Below are positions 1-6,545 of a DNA stretch of 9,994 nucleotides, one piece after another. Each line of letters starts with the position of its first letter. The first letter of the stretch is position 1. Position numbers and translations under genes: made by a program. The notes beneath the pieces were generated by a model. The model ran no database searches, had not been told where the DNA came from, and saw only the letters and a program-made list of their open reading frames with translations. The stretch is from JADDRA01 sp035553895. GTDB taxonomy: Bacteria; Actinomycetota; Acidimicrobiia; Acidimicrobiales; CADCSY01. The stretch spans positions 1 to 9,994 of the forward strand of contig DATMJI010000012.1 of assembly GCA_035553895.1 (NCBI GenBank). Direction: 5' to 3'.

Positions 1-1
1 G

Positions 2-268
2 CGATGGCTGTCGACGGTCGGGATCGCCGCCATGCTCTGGGTCGGCGGCCACATCCTCCTCGTCGGTGCCGACGAGCTCGGCTGGCACGGCCCCTACGAC
101 GTCGTGCACAACCTCGAGGAGGTGGTGCACGACACCGGGGCGTTCAGCGGCGTCCTGGAGTGGCTCGTAAATACGGCGGCCTCCGCAGTGGTCGGCCTTG
201 CCGTCGGGCTCGTTGTCACCGCCGTGGTGGCCAAGCTGCCGAGACGGGATCGAGCCGCCGCGCACTGA
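2..268 (+). CDS. DUF808 / YedI-like membrane protein, C-terminal part (5' end outside window)
   Basis: The reading frame is open from the left edge and stops at 266-268, giving the last 88 or so residues of a longer protein. It contains a hydrophobic segment with WVGGHILLVGADELGWH, then a PYDVVHNLEEVVHD stretch, then a second hydrophobic helix (WLVNTAASAVVGLAVGLVV), and a short basic tail. As I recall the family, the WVGGHILL...DELG..YD.VH.LE pattern and the closing glycine/alanine-rich helix are typical of the C-terminus of DUF808 (YedI-like) inner-membrane proteins. Their function is not established. The internal ATG at 32 lies inside the conserved motif and is not the true start. The gene runs toward the minus-strand operon, so the two units converge. 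The family call rests on recalled motifs. Confidence 0.75.
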   Translation, partial: RWLSTVGIAAMLWVGGHILLVGADELGWHGPYDVVHNLEEVVHDTGAFSGVLEWLVNTAASAVVGLAVGLVVTAVVAKLPRRDRAAAH

Positions 269-674
269 CGCCGTCAGCCGTTTCGCCCTCTGCGTGAGCG
301 AGGAGAGGGGCGCACCGGCCGGCGGCTGGGCGGCTCAGGCGCAGCTGCCCGCAGCGGCGTAGCCAGGAACTTGAACTCCGCCATCATTTCCGGTGTCTCC
401 TGCCAATTGGGTCGATCTCGGCGTCGACACCTATGGAGAAAGCGGGACTTCACGTCGCAGCACTATGCCTTCCTGTGAGCTAGGTCGAGCCCGGCGCTAT
501 CGTCAACCGCTTACACGAACAGTCGGCCGAGTGGGCCAACCCACGCCAGCTTGGGTGAGATCAAACGAGTGGCGACGGGCGCTGCGTCTACTCCCTCTGC
601 CCGACGACCACCTCCTCGAGATCTCACCCCGGCCCTACGAGGTATGGTCGTCCAGCCGGCGACCTCGTCACGGG
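269..674. other. 406-base stretch between converging genes, no convincing gene
   Basis: This lies between the DUF808 stop and the end of the ABC operon. No frame shows sustained coding character. A weak stem-loop sits at 328-350. A plus-strand stretch at 561-650 reads like a methyltransferase motif I but has no start and soon becomes arginine- and serine-rich. I see no tRNA, rRNA or repeat array here. Confidence 0.6.
328..350 (+). terminator. Weak stem-loop, possible terminator
   Basis: GGGCGGC at 328-334 can pair with GCTGCCC at 344-350, giving seven pairs including one G-U around a nine-base loop. It lies 60 bases after the DUF808 stop. No T-tract follows, so termination is only a possibility. 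Confidence 0.25.
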
Positions 675-1286
675 TCACCGTCGGAACGGATCTCTCCCGC
701 TGCGAGCGACCACCAATAGGCCGGCGGCGACGACGAGCCACCAGCGGGCGTGGAGGTCACCGGCGCCGAAGCTGGGGAACCATGTCGGCCATCGCAGCGC
801 CAGTCCGGCGACCACGGCCGGAAGCAGGATGCCGGATACTGCGCCGGTGGCGCCGGCCGTGCGGTCGCCCCGGCGGGCGGCGGAGAAGGCGACGGCTAGG
901 CCCACGGCGGCCGCCGCCGCGCCCTCGGAGACCCGGTCGCCCAGATCCGTCGGTAGCCCGGGGCCGGCGGCGACAAACCCCAAGGTGGCGGCCGTCACCA
1001 TCCCGGCAACGATAGCGGCGGCGAGGATGCGCACCGCCGCCCGTACCGGCGCGCTCACCGGCGTCGACGCCAGGAGGTCCTCGGCGGGGTCGTCCACTGC
1101 CCAGGCCACGCTGGCGCCGGTCCCCAGCACCAGCAGGACCATGGCCACGCCGAGCTCCACGCCGCCCCCCACGACGATCACTACCGCCGGCAGGGAGGCG
1201 AGGGCGACGGTGGTCGCCGTCGAACCCAGGTGGGAGACCTTGGCGGTGGGCGAGACGATGCCGGCGAGAACCGCCGCCGTCGGCAT
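675..1286 (-). CDS. ABC exporter accessory membrane subunit (203 aa)
   Basis: The last gene of the operon encodes a hydrophobic protein with about six membrane helices, at roughly residues 22-40, 43-63, 86-107, 121-137, 146-165 and 181-195, and a basic C-terminus. After helix 2 comes a short loop with DDPAEDLLASTPVS. I recall a similar aspartate-rich loop in small membrane partners of actinobacterial ABC permeases, but this is not a firm family assignment. The ATG at 1286-1284 overlaps the permease stop by one base (TGATG), which fixes the start and implies translational coupling. It has no nucleotide-binding motif, and its likely role is as a second transmembrane subunit of the exporter. Longer open reading to 1496 overlaps the permease and is not coding. 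Confidence 0.75.
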   Translation of the reverse strand: MPTAAVLAGIVSPTAKVSHLGSTATTVALASLPAVVIVVGGGVELGVAMVLLVLGTGASVAWAVDDPAEDLLASTPVSAPVRAAVRILAAAIVAGMVTAATLGFVAAGPGLPTDLGDRVSEGAAAAAVGLAVAFSAARRGDRTAGATGAVSGILLPAVVAGLALRWPTWFPSFGAGDLHARWWLVVAAGLLVVARSGRDPFRR

Positions 1287-3079
1287 CAACAGTGGGCCTC
1301 GGTGCGGATGACGACCGTCTCGGAGGCGCCGGCGCTCGGGAGCCCGAGCTCGCCCAGCAGCTCGTCGGTGGCGGTGGTGGGGTCGGACCAGCGGACGAAA
1401 TTCCTTTCCACGACGGCCGCCACCTTCGCCTCCGGCGCCCGCATCAGTGCCCTGGCTGCCTCGAGATCCTGGGGCGACCACACCACCGGGCCGCACATGT
1501 TGGGCCAGGCCAGGCCCCGCTCGAAAGCGTCATTCCCGCCTCCCCGGACCAGGTTCTCGTCGGAGTCACCCGGGTTCTCGACGGTGGCCAGGTGCAGGGC
1601 CTCCTCGAGGTCCAAGCCGCGGGCGGCGAGCCACAGGGCCACCACGCCGCGGGCCTGGCCGGCGATGGACATCGGCCCCTCGTCCCCGGTGTCGGCCGGG
1701 AGCCGTAGGCCGAGGCCGGCGAAGGCTACCCGCAGGCGGTACTCCTGGAGGGCGGCCCCGTCCCCCGCATACTCGATCTTGATCTCACCTTCGCCTTGCT
1801 CGGGTATCTCGGTCCGGAGCAGCCGGCGGACCCGGGACGGCAGGTCGGTCTCGTCGCCACCAAATCCCTGGCGGATCGTCATCGGCCGCACTGTGGATGG
1901 GAGGGCCCGCCCCACGGGGTCGACTGCGGCCAGGACCCGCTGGCGCAAATCTCGGTAGGGCCGGTAGGTGCACACCCGGAGCGGCGCGCCGGCAGAGCGG
2001 TCGCAGGCCTGGTGCTCGGTGGGGTAGGCCACGAGGTCAGCGACCCGCTGGGCCTCGCCGCCGCCGGGCGGGGCGGTACCGAGCAGCGCCGCCGCCACCG
2101 CCACGGCGACGGCAGTCGCCCCGGTGAGCCACACCGGACGGTCCCGGCGGAAGCGGAGCAGGGCCACGACGGCGACGCCGAGGCCAAGTGCCGTCACCCA
2201 GAGCAGGTACCACCACGTGGGCAGCAGCCCGGCGACCACGGGGGAGTCGGCCTGCGGGCCGAAGGTCGACAGCGCCGAGGAGCCGTTCCATCCGGGGTCG
2301 CCGGCGGCGGCCAGACGCAGGGCGAAAAATCCGACGGCGACGACGGCGACCACGGGCGCCAGCGCGAAGCGCACCCACGAGCCGAGCGCCACGCCGAGGA
2401 ACACGGCGCCGGCGACCAGCACCGGCCCGGCCGCCAGCACCGGCAATGCGTGGAACGGGAGCGGGCCGTGGATGGCGGGGCTGCCCAGGTAGAGGGCGAC
2501 CGAATAGGCGACCAGGAAGGCGGTGAACACACCGACGGGAACAGCCGCGGTGCGAAGGAGGGCGAGGGTGCGTACCACCGGCTCGGTCGGGCACGACTCG
2601 AACAGCTCCCCGGTGCCGTCGCGGGCGGGGCGGGTGGCGGCACGGTGGGCGGCAACGATGGTCATGCCCGCCAGCGGGTGGGCGAACCACGGTGACATGC
2701 CCACCATCTCGACCCAGACCTGGCCGTTGTCGTCGGCGTAGATCACGGCGAAGGTGACGAAGATCACGACCAGGAAGCCGAGGCCGACGCCGAACCAGGC
2801 GCTGAAGGCGAGCTCGTGGGACTCGGCCCGCCCCAGGGCGGCGGCCACCTGCCGGGGCGTGCCCGGTACGGCCAACACCGGCCGAGCCGGCGCCGGCGCG
2901 GGCGCCGCCCAGCCCGCCTCCTCCCGGGCCGGACGGCGGCGGTGCACGGCGACCCATGCCAGGAGGGCGACGATCGGGCCCACGAACACGAGGGAGGACG
3001 CCGGCGAGCCGAAGGCGAGGCCGCCGAAGAAGGCGGTGGCCAGGACGGCGGAGAGCACGGGCACCAGGCGCCGGCTCAT
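1286..3079 (-). CDS. ABC exporter permease with large extracytoplasmic C-terminal domain (597 aa)
   Basis: Two hydrophobic segments lie near residues 5-45. A proline/alanine-rich cytoplasmic linker (57-75) follows, then about six more helices between roughly 93 and 335. The last 260 residues are soluble and carry no helix. Just after the final helix, Cys359 and Cys370 (HQACD...LRVCTYRPYRDL) are spaced like an extracytoplasmic disulfide. Further cysteines are at 529 and 597. A CxYRPY-type stretch after the cysteine occurs, as I recall, in permease partners of actinobacterial sigma-linked ABC systems. I see no HEXXH peptidase motif. The ATG at 3079 overlaps the stop of an 11-codon ORF (ATGA), and there is no strong Shine-Dalgarno sequence, so translation probably depends on coupling. 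The substrate is unknown. Confidence 0.75.
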   Translation of the reverse strand: MSRRLVPVLSAVLATAFFGGLAFGSPASSLVFVGPIVALLAWVAVHRRRPAREEAGWAAPAPAPARPVLAVPGTPRQVAAALGRAESHELAFSAWFGVGLGFLVVIFVTFAVIYADDNGQVWVEMVGMSPWFAHPLAGMTIVAAHRAATRPARDGTGELFESCPTEPVVRTLALLRTAAVPVGVFTAFLVAYSVALYLGSPAIHGPLPFHALPVLAAGPVLVAGAVFLGVALGSWVRFALAPVVAVVAVGFFALRLAAAGDPGWNGSSALSTFGPQADSPVVAGLLPTWWYLLWVTALGLGVAVVALLRFRRDRPVWLTGATAVAVAVAAALLGTAPPGGGEAQRVADLVAYPTEHQACDRSAGAPLRVCTYRPYRDLRQRVLAAVDPVGRALPSTVRPMTIRQGFGGDETDLPSRVRRLLRTEIPEQGEGEIKIEYAGDGAALQEYRLRVAFAGLGLRLPADTGDEGPMSIAGQARGVVALWLAARGLDLEEALHLATVENPGDSDENLVRGGGNDAFERGLAWPNMCGPVVWSPQDLEAARALMRAPEAKVAAVVERNFVRWSDPTTATDELLGELGLPSAGASETVVIRTEAHC

Positions 3080-3111
3080 CGCCGGTCGCCGACCCGTGTG
3101 CCGGCGGTCAT
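3076..3111 (-). CDS. 11-codon bridging ORF between ATPase and permease
   Basis: The ORF reads MTAGTRVGDRR and stops. Its ATG overlaps the ATPase stop as ATGA (3111-3108), and its TGA overlaps the permease ATG as ATGA (3079-3076). It fills exactly the only intergenic gap in the operon after the sigma gene. The likely role is to carry terminating ribosomes to the permease start; the peptide itself need not matter. Chance cannot be excluded for such a short frame. Confidence 0.4.
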   Translation of the reverse strand: MTAGTRVGDRR

Positions 3112-3980
3112 GCCGCCCCTGCCTGTTCGATGGCGGTGCGGCCCGCCAGCAGCAGGTACCCGTCCTCCACGGTCGGCTCCACCAGATGGGCTCCCCGAGG
3201 TGGGTCCCCGATGTGGCGCACCTGGCCGTCGCCGGCGATCCACGCCAGCTGGGCCCGCTCGTCACGGTCCGCCGCCAGCCACACCCGGCCGTCGGCCATC
3301 GCCGCCAGCCCCCCGGGGGCGCCGGCGTAGCGCACCGACCCCTCGAGGAGCACGACCACGCTCTGGCACAGGGCAGCAACGTCGTCGGTCTGGTGGGTCG
3401 ACAGTAGCACCGTGGACCCGGCCGCCTCGGTGCCGAGGAGCTCCCGGAACCGCAGCCGCTGCTCGGGATCGAGGCCAGCGGTGGGCTCGTCGAGCACCAG
3501 CAGGGTGGGGCGGCCGATGAATGCCTGGGCGATCCCCAGCCGCCGGCGCATGCCCCCCGACAGCTGGCCGATGCGCTTGTGCATGACCGCCTCCAACCCC
3601 ACGAGGGACAGCACGCGCCGGACCTCGTCGTGACGGGGCTTGCGGTCGGCCCACTCCTTGAGGATGGCCACGTAGTCCACGAACTCGAAGGCGGTGAACT
3701 GGCGGTGGAAGCCGGGTTCCTGGGGGAGGTATCCCAACCGGCGCCGGACGGCCAGGCGGCCCTCGGCCGTGGATGGGTCGTGGCCGAAGGCATCAACGGT
3801 CCCGCCGTCGGGCCGCAGCACGGTGGCGAGGATGCGCAGCAGGGTGGTCTTCCCGGCGCCGTTCGGCCCGAGCAACCCGTTGACGCCGGGTACGAAGGTG
3901 GCGTCTACTCCGTCGAGGGCAACGGTGGCGCCGAAGCGCCGGCGCAGCCCGTATACCGACACCCCGGTCGTGACGTTCAT
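3108..3980 (-). CDS. ABC transporter ATP-binding protein (290 aa)
   Basis: This is a complete nucleotide-binding domain. Walker A is GPNGAGKT at residues 38-45, the Q-loop glutamine is Gln87 in YLPQE, the signature LSGGM is at 140-144, Walker B is LLVLDEP at 160-166 with the D-loop GLDP after it, and the switch histidine is His196 in STH. The order and the short N-terminal strand are those of ABC-2/drug-export ATPases of the CcmA/NatA type. About 85 residues follow the core and probably contact the permease or regulate it. The ATG at 3980 overlaps the anti-sigma stop as ATGA, which settles the start. The protein should energise the membrane subunits encoded next to it, working as a dimer on the cytoplasmic face. 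Confidence 0.95.
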   Translation of the reverse strand: MNVTTGVSVYGLRRRFGATVALDGVDATFVPGVNGLLGPNGAGKTTLLRILATVLRPDGGTVDAFGHDPSTAEGRLAVRRRLGYLPQEPGFHRQFTAFEFVDYVAILKEWADRKPRHDEVRRVLSLVGLEAVMHKRIGQLSGGMRRRLGIAQAFIGRPTLLVLDEPTAGLDPEQRLRFRELLGTEAAGSTVLLSTHQTDDVAALCQSVVVLLEGSVRYAGAPGGLAAMADGRVWLAADRDERAQLAWIAGDGQVRHIGDPPRGAHLVEPTVEDGYLLLAGRTAIEQAGAA

Positions 3981-4825
3981 CTCCTGGCCTCCATGGTGGC
4001 GTAGCGATCGGCTCGCACCGCCAGCACCAGGCCGGCGGCTACGGTGACGGCGAGGGCCAGGCCCTGACCGGTTGCGGTGAACAGCGCGATCTCGTCGAAG
4101 GGACGCCGGAGGCCTTCGCTCACGCGGATGAGGCCCACTCCGGCCATCCACGTGGCGGCCAGGCCGGCGACCGCCACCTCCAGGCGCACCCAGGTGCCGA
4201 GGGCGAGGCTGCCCACGGCGAGAGCAGCGGCCGGCAGGACCCACGCCAGCGGCGCCGAACCCAGCTCGGGCAGGGCCACGGCGCCCAGCCCGAGCACGGC
4301 GAAGGCGAGGACGAGCACGGCCGCCGCCCGCCGCATGGCCAGCCCCGCCCCGTGGACCGGCGTGGCTACGCCGGCCTCGCCGGCGGGATCGGTGGCCGCG
4401 GCGAAGGTGAGGGCCACGGCCGCCAGCGGCACGAGCGGGGCGATGAGCAGGAACGGCCCACCGGCGTCCATGGTGTAGGCGGCCGCCACCGCGGCGGCTG
4501 TGAGACCGCCGACGGCGGTCACGCCCGACAGCCGGAGCCCGGGTGTGGCGGCGGCCAGGCGAGCGAGGCCGCTCCGGGCCCCGAGGAGCTGGAGCACCTG
4601 CTCGAGGAGCGACAGCCGGGGACGGTCGGTGCGATCGGCCACCGCGTCCCAGCTGGCGACGGCAAGCGCCGGGTCGGCGAGGCGAGCCACCTCGGCCCGG
4701 CACTGGGCGCAGGCGACGAGGTGGGACTCGAGCGAGGCGGCGGTGGCGCCATCGACGGCGGCGGGATCGTTGGCGAACCTGGCCAGCACGTCAGGGCCGG
4801 CATGCCAGGTGGCGGAGGTGGTCAT
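3977..4825 (-). CDS. Zinc-finger anti-sigma factor with six membrane helices (282 aa)
   Basis: The N-terminal cytoplasmic part carries His35, Cys39 and Cys42 in SHLVACAQC, the HxxxCxxC signature of zf-HC2/ZAS anti-sigma domains. About six hydrophobic segments follow at roughly residues 100-118, 123-144, 167-186, 191-212, 215-233 and 251-271, and the C-terminus is short and basic. Classic ZAS anti-sigma factors usually have one membrane helix and an external sensor domain. This one is mostly membrane, so any signal is probably sensed within the bilayer or through contact with the exporter. The ATG at 4825 overlaps the sigma stop (ATGA) and its own stop overlaps the ATPase start (ATGA). It should bind and hold the sigma factor encoded just before it. 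Confidence 0.85.
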   Translation of the reverse strand: MTTSATWHAGPDVLARFANDPAAVDGATAASLESHLVACAQCRAEVARLADPALAVASWDAVADRTDRPRLSLLEQVLQLLGARSGLARLAAATPGLRLSGVTAVGGLTAAAVAAAYTMDAGGPFLLIAPLVPLAAVALTFAAATDPAGEAGVATPVHGAGLAMRRAAAVLVLAFAVLGLGAVALPELGSAPLAWVLPAAALAVGSLALGTWVRLEVAVAGLAATWMAGVGLIRVSEGLRRPFDEIALFTATGQGLALAVTVAAGLVLAVRADRYATMEARR

Positions 4826-5355
4826 GCGAGTGCTCCTCGAAGCTCGGCGCGAGCCCGCATCATGCGGGTCTTCACGGTGCCTTGGGGGATGTTGAGCAGG
4901 CGGCCCGCCTCGCGAGTGGTCAGGCCGTCGAGGACGGTCGCCTGCACCACCGCCCGCAGCTCCGGCGACAGTCGCTGCAGGGCGCCGGCCAGGTCACCGT
5001 GCTCGACGCCGTAGAGCACCTGCTCCTCGGCGGCCACGACGATCTCGGGCTGGCCGGCGGCGGCCCGACGGGTTGGTGCCCACCGCCGGCGGGTGCGCAA
5101 CACGCCGATGAGTCGGCGGATGGCGATCCCCCACATCCACGCCGCCGGCTCGCCGCGGCCGTCCCAGCCGGATGCTCCCTTCCACACGGCGACGAAGGTG
5201 TCCTGCACGGCCTCGGCCACCACGTCCCGGTCGGCGCAGCGGCGAGCCAGGCGGGAGGTCACCCATGCGACGTGGCGGTCGTGCAGCTCCCGGAAGGCGC
5301 CGCGGTCGCCGTCAGCGACCGCCTTCACCAGCTCCGCGTCCGTCCTCACTACCAC
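4822..5355 (-). CDS. ECF sigma factor (177 aa)
   Basis: The protein has the two-domain layout of ECF sigma factors. Region 2 covers about residues 9-90, with the conserved DVVAEAVQDTFVAVW stretch near 44-58 and WMWGIAIRRLI near 73-83. Region 4 covers about 121-172, with a helix-turn-helix around LTTREAGRLLNIPQGTVKTR. There is no C-terminal extension. The start is GTG at 5355; a second GTG lies two codons inside, at 5349, and is equally possible. The upstream GGGGCGG is only a modest ribosome site. The next gene encodes a zinc-finger anti-sigma factor overlapping by ATGA, the usual arrangement for an ECF pair. It probably directs transcription of this operon and perhaps others. The subgroup cannot be set without a profile search. 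Confidence 0.93.
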   Translation of the reverse strand: MVVRTDAELVKAVADGDRGAFRELHDRHVAWVTSRLARRCADRDVVAEAVQDTFVAVWKGASGWDGRGEPAAWMWGIAIRRLIGVLRTRRRWAPTRRAAAGQPEIVVAAEEQVLYGVEHGDLAGALQRLSPELRAVVQATVLDGLTTREAGRLLNIPQGTVKTRMMRARAELRGALA

Positions 5356-5406
5356 ACTGTCGCGCCGCCCCTGCCCATTGGTTCTCGCTCGGCCCCGGTG
5401 CGCTGG

Positions 5407-5619
5407 TCAGGTTCGGGAGAGGCGGGCCACGAGGGCCGCCGCGAGAGTGAGGACCACGATCACCGGCGGCAGCATCAGGCCGGCGAAGACGAAGGCCCAC
5501 ATCCACTCGGCGTATCCCACGGCGGCGACCGCCGAGGCGGCGGCGAACACCGCCATGCTGATTCCGACGATCTTGACCAGCTTGGCGCCGCTCATGCTCC
5601 CAGCCGTCGACATGTCCAT
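5407..5619 (-). CDS. Small two-helix membrane protein upstream of the sigma gene (70 aa)
   Basis: The frame from ATG 5619 gives a 70-residue protein with a polar, methionine-rich N-terminus (MDMSTAGSMSGAKLVK), helix 1 near residues 17-36, a WMWAF turn, and helix 2 near 42-65, ending in RLSRT. A very strong Shine-Dalgarno sequence, GAGGAGGAG, lies four to six bases before the ATG, and this sets the start against the longer open frame that continues upstream. Its stop is 51 bases before the sigma start on the same strand, so it may be the first gene of the operon or share its promoter. I do not recognise a family. Being a membrane protein next to a membrane anti-sigma factor, it could be a partner or signal input; that is inference. 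Confidence 0.7.
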   Translation of the reverse strand: MDMSTAGSMSGAKLVKIVGISMAVFAAASAVAAVGYAEWMWAFVFAGLMLPPVIVVLTLAAALVARLSRT

Positions 5620-5650
5620 CGCTCCTCCTCGTGTGCGGTTGTCTGTGCTT

Positions 5651-5676
5651 GTCGCGACCAGAAGTGCGATCCGTTC
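5651..5676 (-). promoter_or_regulatory. Candidate ECF-type promoter upstream of the small membrane gene
   Basis: Reading the minus strand, GAAC (5676-5673) is followed after 16 bases by CGCGAC (5656-5651). Many ECF promoters have a GAAC -35 core and a CG-rich -10 about 16 bases later. The site lies about 35 bases before the 70-aa gene's ATG. The match is short, so this is only a candidate for autoregulation. Confidence 0.22.
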
Positions 5677-5739
5677 ATCACCTCGGTGGCCGTCATCGGA
5701 AGCGGGTCCTGCCGGCGGATAGTGACCGAGGTGAGTTAG

Positions 5740-6017
5740 GTCGGACATGGGGAGTCCGAGCGAGCGGTGGAAGGCGTCGACCAGGTCCTTCCTGGCGTCC
5801 CAAACATCCCGCCAGGACGCATGGGAGCGTGCGTTCATCGACGCGGCCGTCCGCACAGGGGTGCAACCCATCGTCAAGCTGTCCGCCATCGGTGCGGAGC
5901 GGCTCCCCGCTCGCATTCCGGGACACCGACGGCCGGCTCGAGACGCTCCTGCGCTCACTCGGCGGCGGTAATGCGGCGCCCCGCTCGAAGATGATGGCCA
6001 AGCGGAGATCCTGCTAA
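5740..6017 (+). pseudogene. NmrA-like NAD(P)-binding protein, decayed fragment
   Basis: Three adjacent plus-strand frames join into the middle of an NmrA-type atypical SDR protein. Frame 1 gives SERAVEGVDQV up to 5787. After one extra base, frame 2 gives FLASQTSRQDAWERAFIDAA and then GVQPIVKLSAIGAE up to 5899. After one more base, frame 3 gives GSPLAFRDTDGRLETLLRSL. The succession (GVD.VFL, W..AFIDAA, VVKLSA.GA, SPL.F...GR.E..LR) follows the family order as I know it. The N-terminal dinucleotide-binding half is missing, and the end degenerates before the stop at 6015-6017. Both breaks are +1 shifts, and no functional start is visible. Confidence 0.55.
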
Positions 6018-6545
6018 GCACGGGGAGGAGCCCGGTCCTACGTGTCTGATTGCCAGCGATCGGCAGGCGCGCCGAACGACCAGGTCGGTGCGCCGTCGAG
6101 AGCTGCGGCGGGGACCGAGAGCGGACCGACCGATAATGACTCCGGAAACGGCTTCGTCGGCCGGCCGGTTCGTGATCCGGAGGGCCGCCAGACTCGGGCA
6201 CTGGTGCGGCGCCCGGGAATGGCGGCATCCCGGCCGTGCGACCACAGGAGTGATCCGGGGCCGGTCCGCCCCTGCGGTGCGCCGGTTCCCGAGTGCCGCC
6301 CCCAGTCGGTTCGGAGGTGACCCGACATGGTGGTAACACAGTTGTTGTGTGCGATTCCGGCTTCCTCGCATCCCGCCCCTCTTCGGCGATTGCACGGACA
6401 GGGCTGCATGCCGAGCTGCGATCGGGCCCGGGACGTGTCGAACCTCCCGCCTCTAGACCCGCTTCGATCACTGCCAAAGCTGACGGCACGTTCGTCCCGA
6501 AGGAGCATGCCGGGCGGCGGGTGGCCAGCTGGACCTCCCACTGGT
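6018..6545. other. 528-base stretch without an intact gene
   Basis: The stretch contains only the possible SDR remnant described at 6132-6311. From about 6312 to 6545 no frame on either strand has coherent composition or a recognisable motif. An imperfect inverted repeat at 6519-6538, around the palindrome CCAGCTGG, sits seven bases after the minus-strand winged-helix gene's stop and could help end its transcript, but it lacks a T-tract. Confidence 0.5.
6132..6311 (+). pseudogene. Possible SDR/epimerase N-terminal remnant
   Basis: One plus-strand frame reads SGNGFVGRPVRDPEGRQTRA, then LVRRPG, resembling the GxxGFxG nucleotide-binding loop plus the RALVRRPG strand of extended or NmrA-like SDRs. 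From about 6246 a second frame reads GVIRGRSAPAVRR, like the GD/RG(D)L..P..VRRAL segment that follows in this family. A frame change is needed between them and no later motif is seen. It lies after the NmrA fragment, so in linear order the N-terminal piece follows the middle piece; they are probably from different genes. Evidence is limited to short motif resemblance. Confidence 0.3.

Noticed and set aside
1230..2695. Long plus-strand frames opposite the permease.
   Set aside because: They are mirror products of GC-rich third positions; composition is Gly/Arg/Pro-rich with no motif.
3079..3796. The open frame of the permease continues upstream to 3796, giving an 836-residue reading.
   Set aside because: The extra part lies over the ATPase gene in another frame and has shadow composition; the ATG at 3079 begins the membrane protein.
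6336..6350. ACACA and TGTGT around GTTGT, a small inverted repeat.
   Set aside because: Five-base arms with no gene start nearby are expected by chance.
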